A stretch of 64,000 nucleotides of DNA. Origin: CAVZYN01 sp963779515 (GTDB lineage Bacteria > Pseudomonadota > Alphaproteobacteria > Rhizobiales > Hyphomicrobiaceae). Location: NCBI GenBank assembly GCA_963779515.1, contig CAVZYN010000009.1, forward strand, positions 62,001 through 126,000, read 5' to 3'. Both the position numbers and the translations under genes were made by a program. Below the pieces are notes generated by a model. That model saw only the letters and a program-made list of their open reading frames with translations, ran no database searches and had not been told where the DNA came from. Of the stretch, positions 1 to 7,257 are shown in pieces (within the stretch, counting starts at the first letter, position 1; the number at the start of each line of letters is the position of its first letter).

Positions 1-1
1 G

Positions 2-55
2 TTTACGGGCTATGACTATCTCAAGGCGGCGGTGCGCACCGCCATCGAGCGCTGA
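2..55 (+). CDS. pgsA: C-terminal end of probable PgsA (CDP-diacylglycerol-glycerol-3-phosphate 3-phosphatidyltransferase), partial
   Basis: Only the last 17 codons are inside the window. They read FTGYDYLKAAVRTAIER and then TGA. This resembles the C-terminus of alphaproteobacterial PgsA, the inner-membrane enzyme that makes phosphatidylglycerophosphate. A pgsA gene directly before moaD and moaE is a common order in Hyphomicrobiales, and the stop lies only 8 bases before the moaD start. The identification rests on this short tail and the neighbours, so it is tentative. Confidence 0.5.
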   Translation, partial: FTGYDYLKAAVRTAIER

Positions 56-63
56 GGCGCGTC

Positions 64-321
64 ATGCAGGTCAAAATCCGCTATTTCGCCTGGGTGCGAG
101 AGAAGGTCGGCGTCGCCGAGGAAATGGTGACGTTGCCAGGGACGGTGATGACGATCGCCGATGTCGTCGTCTGGCTCAAATCGCGCGGACCCGAGTTCGA
201 GGCGGCATTCGTTCGCGCGGACGTGGTGCGGGCGGCGATCGATCAGGTGCATGTGAAGCCGGCGGCTGCCATCGCAGGGGCGAGGGAAATCGCGTTTTTC
301 CCGCCGGTCACGGGAGGCTGA
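64..321 (+). CDS. moaD: Molybdopterin synthase sulfur-carrier subunit MoaD
   Basis: This is the small ubiquitin-like subunit of molybdopterin synthase. In its thiocarboxylated form it donates sulfur to precursor Z (cPMP) during molybdenum-cofactor synthesis in the cytoplasm. The 85-residue length is normal for the family. The protein begins MQVKIRYFAWVREKVG, as MoaD/ThiS proteins do, and ends in the required Gly-Gly (FPPVTGG). The moaE start follows one base after the stop, so the two subunits are made together. Start and identity are clear. Confidence 0.94.
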   Translation: MQVKIRYFAWVREKVGVAEEMVTLPGTVMTIADVVVWLKSRGPEFEAAFVRADVVRAAIDQVHVKPAAAIAGAREIAFFPPVTGG

Positions 322-322
322 C

Positions 323-784
323 GTGGCGGTTCGTGTCCAGTCCGAGGACTTCGATATAGGGGCTGAAATCAAGTTGATGACGGCTGAGCGCACGGACATC
401 GGCGCGATCGTGACATTCACGGGGACGGTGCGCGGCGGTGCTGCTGGCAAAAGCATTACGTCGATGACGCTCGAGCATTATCCCGGCATGACGGAGGCCG
501 AGTTGGCGCGAGTTGACGCCGAAGCGCAGGCGCGGTGGCCGCTGCAGGGCACGCTGGTCGTGCACCGCTACGGCACACTGAAGCCGGGCGACAATATCGT
601 GCTGGTGGTGACGGCGTCGCCGCATCGGCATGCGGCGTTCGAGGCGGCGGCGTTCCTGATGGACTATCTCAAGACGCGGGCGCCGTTCTGGAAAAAAGAA
701 ACCGGCGCCGATGGCGACGGCACGTGGGTCGATGCGCGCGAGAGCGACGATGCGGCGGTCGCGCGCTGGGGTGGCACGTCATGA
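323..784 (+). CDS. moaE: Molybdopterin synthase catalytic subunit MoaE
   Basis: MoaE is the large subunit of molybdopterin synthase. It binds cPMP and inserts two sulfurs taken from MoaD to form molybdopterin. The 153-residue protein has the family segments TFTGTVR (about 31-37), LEHYPGM (about 50-56) and the catalytic lysine region MDYLKTRAPFWKKE, with Lys117 and Lys124 in the expected places. Translation starts at a GTG one base after moaD, consistent with coupling. The 3' end overlaps the convergent bactofilin gene by 6 bases. Confidence 0.95.
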   Translation: MAVRVQSEDFDIGAEIKLMTAERTDIGAIVTFTGTVRGGAAGKSITSMTLEHYPGMTEAELARVDAEAQARWPLQGTLVVHRYGTLKPGDNIVLVVTASPHRHAAFEAAAFLMDYLKTRAPFWKKETGADGDGTWVDARESDDAAVARWGGTS

Positions 785-1348
785 GACGCGATTGGCGCCG
801 GGCGTGAAGAGGCCTTGCGCCGTCGAGGCTGACGGCGTCATCGATGCCGGCTGACGGGCCGCGGCACCCGGCGCCAGCTGCGGTGCGATCTCGCTGGCGT
901 TGGCGACTTTGCGGGAGCGGCCGTCGAAGCTCGCGCCACTTTCGATCGACAGGGACTGGCTGTGGATGTCGCCTTCGACATGCGCCGTGCGGTGTAGCGT
1001 CACGAGGCTGCCATAGATGCTGCCTTCGACGCGGCCGAAAACAGCGACCTCAGATGCGGTGATCGAGCCCGTGATCGTCGCGGTTTCGCCAACCGACAGC
1101 TTCTTGCTGTGAAGGTCGGCTTGGATGTTGCCGTTGACGCGGAGCGAGCCTTGGCAGCGGATGGTGATGGACTGACCTTCGATCGACAGGTCGTTGCCGA
1201 TGATGGATTCGGGCTCGCTGCTGGCGACGGCACCATAGTTGCCGTCGGCGATGGGAGCGGGCTGGGCTGGTTGCGCCGTGACTGATTGCGCGGAAACGGG
1301 CCGCAGATTTGTGGCAGCCGCCGGGTCGGGTTTGCGATTGAACACCAT
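779..1348 (-). CDS. Bactofilin family polymer-forming protein
   Basis: Bactofilins assemble without nucleotide into filaments that act as scaffolds at the cell envelope, for example in stalk formation or peptidoglycan synthesis. The 189-residue protein has a disordered N-terminus rich in Ala/Pro/Gln (1-45). A DUF583 beta-helix core follows at about 48-150, recognisable from short repeated hydrophobic strands such as LRVNGNIQADLHSKKLSVG, EVAVFGRVEGSIYGSLVTLH and HVEGDIHSQSLSIE. A polar tail closes the protein. There is no signal peptide. The gene is convergent with moaE and has no partner in its own direction. Which envelope process it serves cannot be read from the sequence. Confidence 0.9.
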   Translation of the reverse strand: MVFNRKPDPAAATNLRPVSAQSVTAQPAQPAPIADGNYGAVASSEPESIIGNDLSIEGQSITIRCQGSLRVNGNIQADLHSKKLSVGETATITGSITASEVAVFGRVEGSIYGSLVTLHRTAHVEGDIHSQSLSIESGASFDGRSRKVANASEIAPQLAPGAAARQPASMTPSASTAQGLFTPGANRVS

Positions 1349-1778
1349 TAGGATCTCCCATGACGCGATACGAACAGGGCGTCGATCGCCTCATCTGTCG
1401 CAATGGAAGCAGCACTATTGTGGCAAGCAAAGAGAAATATATTTGCAGAAACGGAGAATAATCGTGGGCGCGGCCGTGCCCGCAATAGGCGCAATTCGGA
1501 GTATCGGCAGGTGCTCGGCACAGGGGCACCGGCACGGCAGGCGATTTACCTTGCGTTTTGGAAGCCACTATGAGATCCAGCGCTCGCGAGCGCAGGGGAT
1601 CTGTACTTAAAACGATTCGTTTTGATTCCCATTTCGCGACCTTGACCTTTGGTCTGATTGCCACTTTTCGGCACCAGCGTCTCCCCTGCGCACCGCTTTC
1701 GCAAATGGACAATCGCTGATTGTCCGTGCGGGAAGCCGTGTCGGCATCCCGTGAAGGTGCAACCGGAGACCGCTTCTT
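1349..1778. promoter_or_regulatory. Intergenic region with two strong inverted repeats upstream of the helicase gene
   Basis: These 430 bases separate the divergent bactofilin and helicase genes and must hold both promoters. No credible gene was seen. A GC hairpin lies at 1573-1602: a perfect 14-base palindrome GCGCTCGCGAGCGC at 1580-1593, flanked by AGATCC and GGATCT arms. An AT-rich palindrome, AAAACGATTCGTTTT, lies at 1609-1623 (7-base arms, 1-base centre). The stretch 1415-1465 is AT-rich for this genome and suits a promoter. A long structured leader is plausible for an RNA-helicase mRNA, but this is inference. Confidence 0.45.
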
Positions 1779-3698
1779 TTGGACATCACGACATTCGCTG
1801 GGCTTGGCCTCAGCGCAAAGGTGCTCGCGGCTATCGAAGCTTCGGGCTACACGACGCCTACGCCCATTCAAACTCAGGCCATTCCGGTTGCCGTTGGCGG
1901 CCGCGACGTTCTGGGGATCGCGCAAACAGGAACCGGCAAGACCGCCGCGTTCGTGATGCCGATGATCACGCGGCTGGAAACCGGACGCGCGCGCGCGCGG
2001 ATGCCGCGCTCGCTGATCCTGGCGCCGACGCGGGAACTGGCGGCGCAGGTCGCGCAAAGTTTTGAGAAGTATGGGCAGAACCACAAACTGTCACTGGCAC
2101 TGCTGATCGGCGGCGTCTCGATGGATGATCAGACCGCGAAACTCGATCGCGGTGTGGATGTGCTGATCGCCACGCCCGGGCGGCTGCTGGATCATTTCCA
2201 ACGCGGCCGGGTCATGCTGATGGGCGTCGAGATCCTCGTCATCGACGAGGCCGATCGCATGCTCGACATGGGCTTCATTCCGGACATCGAGAAGATCTGC
2301 AAGCTGCTGCCGCCGAAACGGCAGACGCTATTTTTCTCGGCGACGATGCCGCCAGAAATAACCCGGCTAGTGGATCAGTTCCTGACCAATCCGGAGCGGA
2401 TCGAAGTTGCCAAACCGGCGACCGCCGCCAAGACGATCACACAGCGATTCCGCTATGCGCCGGACAGCGAAGATTATGCGAAGCGCGAGATCCTGCGCGA
2501 CATGATCCGCGCTGAAAACGTCAAGAACGCGATCATATTCTGCAATCGCAAGCGCGATGTCGCGATCCTACTGAAGTCGCTGCAGAAGCACGGCTTCAAT
2601 GCCGGCGCGCTGCATGGCGACATGGATCAGATGAGCCGCATGGCGACGCTCGACAAGTTCCGCAGCGGCGAGATCACGTTCCTGGCAGCGTCCGACGTCG
2701 CCGCGCGCGGTCTCGACATCCCGGATGTGTCGCACGTGTTCAACTTCGATGTGCCGTGGCAGGCGGACGACTATGTGCACCGGATCGGCCGCACGGGACG
2801 CGCCGGACGCGAAGGCGTTTCGGCGACCATCGTGACCATCGATGATCTGAAGGCCGTCGGCGAGATCGAGAAGATCACCGGCGAGGCCGCGGTTTGGATC
2901 GGCGATCCGCCGAGCGCGGAAGATCTTGCCGACGGTGCGCGCCGCAAGCGCGGGAGAGGCCGTGGCCGTGGCCGTCCAGGCGCTGATCGGGGTGGCGCCG
3001 AGCGCGGCGGCCGTGGTGGTGATCGCGGGCGCCGTGAGGGTGGCCGCGATGGTCCTCGCGAACGGGGCGGCGAAGGCCGGCCGCCGCGGGATCGGGAACG
3101 CGCGCGGGTGCACGACCAGATGTCGATTGTCGCGGGCGAGGCTAATGCCGCGCCTGAGGTAGAACCCGTGGCCGTCGCCGTTGACGGCGAACGTGCCGAG
3201 CGTCCAGTGCACCGTCAAGAGCCGCGCCGCGATCGCGATCGGCGGCCCGAACGCCGGCGTGAACGTCCGCAGCGCGCGGAGCAAGATGGTCAGGCGCCGG
3301 AACCGGCGGTGGCGCGGGAGCAGGCGCCGATCGACGACCAGCCGCGTCAGCGCGAAGAGTCTCAGCGGGATCGTCCGCGCCGTCCGCACCAAGATCAGCC
3401 GCGCCGTGAGCCACGCGAAGCCGCGCCGCGCCGCGAGCCACGGCGCGAACGTGACGCACAAACGCCGCCGCCAGCTCAAGCGCGTCCGCGCGACGAGGGC
3501 CGGCCAAAGCCTGAGCGATCCGAGGGGCGTCCTGATGGGCCGCGCCGCGATGGCCATCGTGGTGGTGGCCAACGTGACGGTGGCCAACGTGACGGTGGAC
3601 AGCGCGAAGGCGGTCAGCGCGAAGGTGGCGAAAAACCGATTGGGTTCGGTGAGTCGCTGCCGGCATTCATGCGCCGGCCCGCGAAAGCGTCGTCCTGA
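1779..3698 (+). CDS. rhlE: DEAD-box ATP-dependent RNA helicase, RhlE type
   Basis: This is an ATP-driven RNA helicase likely involved in RNA turnover, ribosome maturation or cold adaptation. Motifs occur in order: Q-motif PTPIQTQ (27-33), Walker A AQTGTGKT (48-55), PTRELA, DEAD at residues 156-159, SAT, and HRIGRTGRAGREG in the second RecA lobe. After about residue 390 comes a roughly 250-residue Arg/Gly/Pro-rich tail with repeated GGQRD/GGQRE units, typical of RNA-binding tails in this subgroup. The start is TTG with a purine-rich CGGAGA about 12 bases upstream; the LDITTFAGLGL opening matches RhlE proteins. Serine biosynthesis gene serA follows after a terminator-like hairpin. Confidence 0.93.
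   Translation: MDITTFAGLGLSAKVLAAIEASGYTTPTPIQTQAIPVAVGGRDVLGIAQTGTGKTAAFVMPMITRLETGRARARMPRSLILAPTRELAAQVAQSFEKYGQNHKLSLALLIGGVSMDDQTAKLDRGVDVLIATPGRLLDHFQRGRVMLMGVEILVIDEADRMLDMGFIPDIEKICKLLPPKRQTLFFSATMPPEITRLVDQFLTNPERIEVAKPATAAKTITQRFRYAPDSEDYAKREILRDMIRAENVKNAIIFCNRKRDVAILLKSLQKHGFNAGALHGDMDQMSRMATLDKFRSGEITFLAASDVAARGLDIPDVSHVFNFDVPWQADDYVHRIGRTGRAGREGVSATIVTIDDLKAVGEIEKITGEAAVWIGDPPSAEDLADGARRKRGRGRGRGRPGADRGGAERGGRGGDRGRREGGRDGPRERGGEGRPPRDRERARVHDQMSIVAGEANAAPEVEPVAVAVDGERAERPVHRQEPRRDRDRRPERRRERPQRAEQDGQAPEPAVAREQAPIDDQPRQREESQRDRPRRPHQDQPRREPREAAPRREPRRERDAQTPPPAQARPRDEGRPKPERSEGRPDGPRRDGHRGGGQRDGGQRDGGQREGGQREGGEKPIGFGESLPAFMRRPAKASS
3564..3623 (+). repeat. 15-bp tandem repeat encoding GGQRD/GGQRE units in the helicase tail
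   Basis: Four consecutive 15-base units lie at 3564, 3579, 3594 and 3609. The first two are identical (GGTGGCCAACGTGAC) and the last two diverge. They encode GGQRD-GGQRD-GGQRE-GGQRE at about residues 596-615. The array is in frame, so copy-number change would lengthen or shorten the RNA-binding tail without breaking the gene. Confidence 0.85.
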
Positions 3699-3728
3699 GC
3701 GATCAACTGCTGGTTTGATTGAGATCGG

Positions 3729-3763
3729 AGCCGTTCGGACGTGTTGACGTCCGGGCGGCTTTG
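3729..3763 (+). terminator. Probable intrinsic terminator after the helicase gene
   Basis: An inverted repeat AGCCG..CGGACGT / ACGTCCG..CGGCT with a short GTTG loop is followed by TTTG. It sits 30 bases after the helicase stop. The uridine tract is short, so termination may be partial. The hairpin also covers the GTG at 3741, which argues against that codon as the serA start. Confidence 0.55.
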
Positions 3764-3797
3764 TCGCATTCGGGTGCCGCATTCCGATGGAGTTGTC

Positions 3798-5075
3798 ATG
3801 GATCGCACCGCAACGTTGGCACAGCCGTTCCCCTATTCGCTGCCGAAGGATCAGATCAAGATCCTGCTGCTCGAGGGCATCTCTGAGACCGCCGTGCGTG
3901 TGCTGCAAGGTGCTGGATACAAAAGCATCGACCGCCGGACGAAGGCGCTCGACGGCGCGGAGCTGCGCAAGGCGCTGCAGGGCGGCGTGCGCATGCTCGG
4001 CATTCGCTCGCGGACGCAATTGACGGCTGAGGCGATCGACGGTGTGCGGTCGCTGATCGCGGTCGGGTGTTTTTCGGTCGGCACCAATCAAGTCAATCTC
4101 GGCGCCTGCAGCGAGATGGGGATTCCCGTCTTCAACGCGCCGTTCTCGAACACGCGATCGGTCGCGGAGCTGACGATCTCGGAGATCGTCATGCTGTTTC
4201 GCCGGATATTTCCCAAATCCGCAGCGGCGCATGCGGGCGGCTGGGACAAGTCTGCGATCGGCAGCCGCGAGGTGCGCGGCAAGACGCTCGGGATCGTCGG
4301 CTATGGTAATATCGGAACGCAGCTTGCCACGCTGGCGGAAGCGATGGGCATGCGCGTGATCTATTACGATCACACCGACAAGCTGCAGCATGGCAATGTG
4401 GAGCCTGCCGAGAGCCTGGATGATCTGCTGGCGCGGGCCGATGTGGTGACGCTGCACGTGCCTGAAACCGCGGCGACGCAAGGTATGATCGGGGCGGCGC
4501 AGATCGCCAAGATGAAACCTGGCGCGTATTTCATCAACAATGCGCGCGGGACGGTCGTCGATCTCGAAGCGCTGGCGGCCGCATTGAAATCCAAGCATCT
4601 TGCAGGGGCGGCGATCGATGTGTTCCCGATCGAGCCGTCGTCGAACGCAGATAAGTTCGTGAGCCCGCTGCAAGGGCTCGACAACGTCATCCTAACACCG
4701 CACGTCGGTGGGTCGACGGAGGAAGCGCAGGAACGCATCGGCGCGGAAGTGGCGCGCAAGTTCGTCGAGTATTCGGACATCGGTGCGACGGTCGGCGCCG
4801 TCAATTTTCCGCAGGTGCAGCTGCCAGCGCGGCCAGCAGGCACGCGGTTCATTCAGGTGCAGCGCAATCTGCCGGGGGAACTTGGCCGCCTGAACGAGGT
4901 GTTCGCGCGGCGGCGCGTGAATATCGCGGCGCAGTACTACCAGACGGATGGCGATCTCGGGTACGTGGTGCTCGATGCGGACGGGTCGGTCCCGGATGCA
5001 GAAGACATCGTGCGCGAGATCCGCGGGCTTGCCGGCACCATTCGTGGCCGCATGATCTATCGGCGTGGCGGTTGA
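3798..5075 (+). CDS. serA: D-3-phosphoglycerate dehydrogenase SerA
   Basis: SerA oxidises 3-phosphoglycerate to 3-phosphohydroxypyruvate with NAD, the first step of serine synthesis. The 425-residue product fits the ACT-domain class (about 410 residues in E. coli). Visible motifs are the NAD-binding GIVGYGNIGTQ, VTLHVPETAATQGMIG, FINNARGTVVD with the catalytic arginine region, and LTPHVGGSTEEAQ with the catalytic histidine. A C-terminal ACT-like domain (RNLPGELGRLNEVFARRRVN onward) suggests feedback control by serine. The ATG at 3798 was chosen because GGAG lies just upstream. An in-frame GTG at 3741 lies inside a terminator-like hairpin. Confidence 0.95.
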   Translation: MDRTATLAQPFPYSLPKDQIKILLLEGISETAVRVLQGAGYKSIDRRTKALDGAELRKALQGGVRMLGIRSRTQLTAEAIDGVRSLIAVGCFSVGTNQVNLGACSEMGIPVFNAPFSNTRSVAELTISEIVMLFRRIFPKSAAAHAGGWDKSAIGSREVRGKTLGIVGYGNIGTQLATLAEAMGMRVIYYDHTDKLQHGNVEPAESLDDLLARADVVTLHVPETAATQGMIGAAQIAKMKPGAYFINNARGTVVDLEALAAALKSKHLAGAAIDVFPIEPSSNADKFVSPLQGLDNVILTPHVGGSTEEAQERIGAEVARKFVEYSDIGATVGAVNFPQVQLPARPAGTRFIQVQRNLPGELGRLNEVFARRRVNIAAQYYQTDGDLGYVVLDADGSVPDAEDIVREIRGLAGTIRGRMIYRRGG

Positions 5076-5446
5076 GGTTTCGTCTTCACTGCTGTTTTTG
5101 TCTTCCGCTTGGTGGCCTTTGCGCGGCGGCTGACGGCGAGCGCGGTCGTGGCCCAGGCGCGGAAGTCGTCGGGTTCGTCGAATAGCCTTTCTGGTGCGCG
5201 CCAGTAGCTGTCCATGACCTGCTCGCCGTGTTTGAGGGGATAGCGGAAGGGACCCATGCCTTCGGCAGCGAATGCCGGGCGCGACAGGGAGTCCGCCTTG
5301 AAGTAGAGCACGTCGTCGCTGATGATGCCGAAGATCTGGCCGTCGCAGTAGATGCCGGCGCCACCGAACATCTTGCGCACGGCGATGACGCCGAGGGGCG
5401 CGAAGGTTTCCTGCAAGAAGGCGATGAATCCTTCAGAGACGGACAT
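5057..5446 (-). CDS. TfoX/Sxy N-terminal domain family protein
   Basis: The 129-residue protein matches the short TfoX_N family: MSVSEGFIAFLQETFAPLG, the conserved VRKMFGGAGIYCDGQIFGI segment, then YWRAPERLFDEPDDFRAWA, and a basic Lys/Arg-rich tail. Full-length TfoX/Sxy activates competence genes in gammaproteobacteria. Stand-alone N-domains like this are common in alphaproteobacteria and their role is not established. The start codon overlaps the gntK stop as TGATG, so it should be translationally coupled to gluconate metabolism genes. The 3' end overlaps serA by 19 bases, convergently. Confidence 0.87.
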   Translation of the reverse strand: MSVSEGFIAFLQETFAPLGVIAVRKMFGGAGIYCDGQIFGIISDDVLYFKADSLSRPAFAAEGMGPFRYPLKHGEQVMDSYWRAPERLFDEPDDFRAWATTALAVSRRAKATKRKTKTAVKTKPQPPRR

Positions 5447-6030
5447 CAGAGTTTCCGCGGGCCCGGGCGTGCATCGACGCTCGGCGTCAATCGCAGGCCA
5501 GTGATGATTACCTCGACGACGCGGTTGGGCGTCAGTGCGATGTTGACGACGAAAGGGTGTTCGTCGATTTGGGGCTCTTCCAGTGTGGCAAACTGGCTGT
5601 CCAGGAGCGCCGCCGGCATGAAGTGGTTTTTGCGGCGGCCCATGCGGCCGGCGATCAAGGCGTGGTCGCCACGGAGATAGACGAGGCGCACGTCGGGGCG
5701 GTGCGCCATCAGCACCTCGCGATAGACGCGCTTCAAGGCCGAGCAGGAGACGATGCCGGGCTCGCCTTTGCGGCGGCAGTCGTCGATCCAGCCGGCGATG
5801 GCGGCGAGCCAGGGCTGGCGGTCCGCGTCGGTGAGCGGCATCGCCTTGCTCATCTTGTCGATGTTGCTTTGCGGGTGAAAGCTGTCGGCGTCGCGGAACT
5901 GCCAGCCGAGCTCCTTCGACAGCCGCGCGCCGGTGGTGGACTTGCCGGAGCCAGCCACGCCCATGATCACCAGGACTTTCGGCGGAAGCCCCAAGGCGGG
6001 CTTGCGGTCAGGACTTTTTGGGCTCGACAT
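5446..6030 (-). CDS. gntK: Gluconokinase
   Basis: Gluconokinase phosphorylates D-gluconate to 6-phosphogluconate using ATP. The product of about 194 residues carries the P-loop GVAGSGKST near the N-terminus, FRDADSFHPQSNIDKMSKA and MPLTDADRQPWLAAI (substrate and lid regions), VSCSALKRVYREVLM, and FVYLRGDHALI-like sequence LVYLRGDHALIAGRMGRRKNHFMP, all typical of the GntK/IdnK family. The ATG at 6030 was preferred to the in-frame TTG at 6039. The start overlaps the 3' end of gnd by about 23 bases, and the stop overlaps the TfoX-like start. It therefore sits in a gnd-gntK operon that feeds gluconate into the pentose-phosphate route. Confidence 0.93.
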   Translation of the reverse strand: MSSPKSPDRKPALGLPPKVLVIMGVAGSGKSTTGARLSKELGWQFRDADSFHPQSNIDKMSKAMPLTDADRQPWLAAIAGWIDDCRRKGEPGIVSCSALKRVYREVLMAHRPDVRLVYLRGDHALIAGRMGRRKNHFMPAALLDSQFATLEEPQIDEHPFVVNIALTPNRVVEVIITGLRLTPSVDARPGPRKL

Positions 6031-6988
6031 GTCCACCAAATCCCTTGCGCATGGCCGAAAGAACTTTCTCGGCGAACGTGTGGTCCTGCCGCGAGCGGAA
6101 ACGCGTGTAGAGCGCGCTGGTCAGCACCTCGGCGGGGACAGCTTCCTCGATGGCGGCCTGCACGGTCCAGCGGCCTTCGCCCGAGTCCTCGACATGGCCC
6201 GAGTAACTTGCGAGCGCCGGATCTTCGGCGAGCGCAGTTGCCGTCAAGTCGAGCAGCCACGATGTGACGACGCTGCCGCGGCGCCAGACCTCGGCGATGT
6301 CGGGGAGATCGAGATCGAGGCGGAGCTCGGGTGCCAGTTTTTCGGAGTTGGCGTGGCGCAGAATGTCGAAGCCCTCGGCCATGGCCTGCATCATGCCGTA
6401 CTCGATGCCATTGTGGATCATCTTGACGAAGTGGCCAGCGCCGTTGGGTCCGGCGTGAATGTAGCCCTGTTCGGCGCGGGGATCGCGGCCGGCGCGATGG
6501 GGCGTCGCGGGGATGTCGCCCTTGCCGGGCGCGAGCGACTTGAACAAGGGATCGAGGCGATCGATGATCGATTTTTCGCCGCCGATCATCAGGCAGTAGC
6601 CGCGTTCGAGACCCCAGACGCCGCCGGAGGTGCCGACGTCGACGTAGTGGAGGCCCTGGGCGCGGAGCTCCTTGGCGCGGCGGACGTCGTCTTTCCAGAA
6701 GGTATTGCCGCCGTCGATGATGGTGTCACCGGGCTGGAGGCGTGTCGCGAGGTCGGCAATGGCTGCTTCCGTGACGGCGCCCGAGGGCAGCATCACCCAG
6801 ATCGTGCGGGGTGCCGTTAGAGCATTGATCAGCGCGTTGATAGTGGTGGTGGCGACGGCGCCCTCGCTGGCGAGCGCGGCGCCGGGATCGGGGCTTTTGT
6901 CATAGACGACGCAGGTGTGGCCGGCGCGCATGGCGCGGCGCACGATATTGGCGCCCATCCGGCCGAGGCCGATCATTCCGAGCTGCAT
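6008..6988 (-). CDS. gnd: 6-phosphogluconate dehydrogenase, decarboxylating (short GndA/YqeC type)
   Basis: The enzyme oxidatively decarboxylates 6-phosphogluconate to ribulose 5-phosphate. At 326 residues it belongs to the short class rather than the roughly 470-residue enterobacterial class. It begins with the Rossmann motif MQLGMIGLGRMGANIVRRAM. It also has IDGGNTFWKDDVRRAKEL, VDVGTSGGVWGLERGYCLMI and the catalytic GPNGAGHFVKMIHNGIEYGMM. It is the first gene of the gnd-gntK-TfoX-like unit and overlaps gntK, so the kinase product is directly its substrate. Confidence 0.95.
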   Translation of the reverse strand: MQLGMIGLGRMGANIVRRAMRAGHTCVVYDKSPDPGAALASEGAVATTTINALINALTAPRTIWVMLPSGAVTEAAIADLATRLQPGDTIIDGGNTFWKDDVRRAKELRAQGLHYVDVGTSGGVWGLERGYCLMIGGEKSIIDRLDPLFKSLAPGKGDIPATPHRAGRDPRAEQGYIHAGPNGAGHFVKMIHNGIEYGMMQAMAEGFDILRHANSEKLAPELRLDLDLPDIAEVWRRGSVVTSWLLDLTATALAEDPALASYSGHVEDSGEGRWTVQAAIEEAVPAEVLTSALYTRFRSRQDHTFAEKVLSAMRKGFGGHVEPKKS

Positions 6989-7161
6989 GAGGGGATCTCC
7001 GATGAATTGTTGCGGAGAGACATGATCGGATCATAGGTGTCAATATATGAGCGAGGGGGCTGGTTCATCCGCCGGCTTCCATGGAGTCTCGGGCTGTCGC
7101 AGACGATCGGGCACGTTGGGGATACCTGTCGCTCAACGATGCAATCGAATTCTGAAGTCCG

Positions 7162-7208
7162 CTCATCCGCCCTTCGGCCAGCTCTCCAAGGGAGAAGGAT
7201 GAAACAAT
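7162..7208. repeat. Degenerate copy of palindromic repeat family A
   Basis: The sequence CTCATCCGCCCTTCGGCCAG is followed by CAAGGGAGAAGGATGAAAC. It matches the arms of the repeat seen more completely at 31.1, 35.5, 35.7, 46.0 and 52.0 kb. It lies in the 270-base gap between gnd and an acyl-CoA dehydrogenase gene. Nothing else was recognised in that gap. Confidence 0.7.
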
Positions 7209-7257
7209 CGTTATCGAGCCACCCGCAGGCGCGGGAGATGAATGAAGCGCAGGTGGA

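Noticed and set aside
3741..3797. Upstream GTG start for serA
   Set aside because: It lies in a terminator-like hairpin and adds residues not seen in SerA; ATG 3798 has GGAG upstream.
2568..4673. Long antisense open frame across the helicase and serA genes
   Set aside because: It is opposite to two well-conserved genes and its His/Arg-rich sequence reflects their codon bias. No family resemblance.
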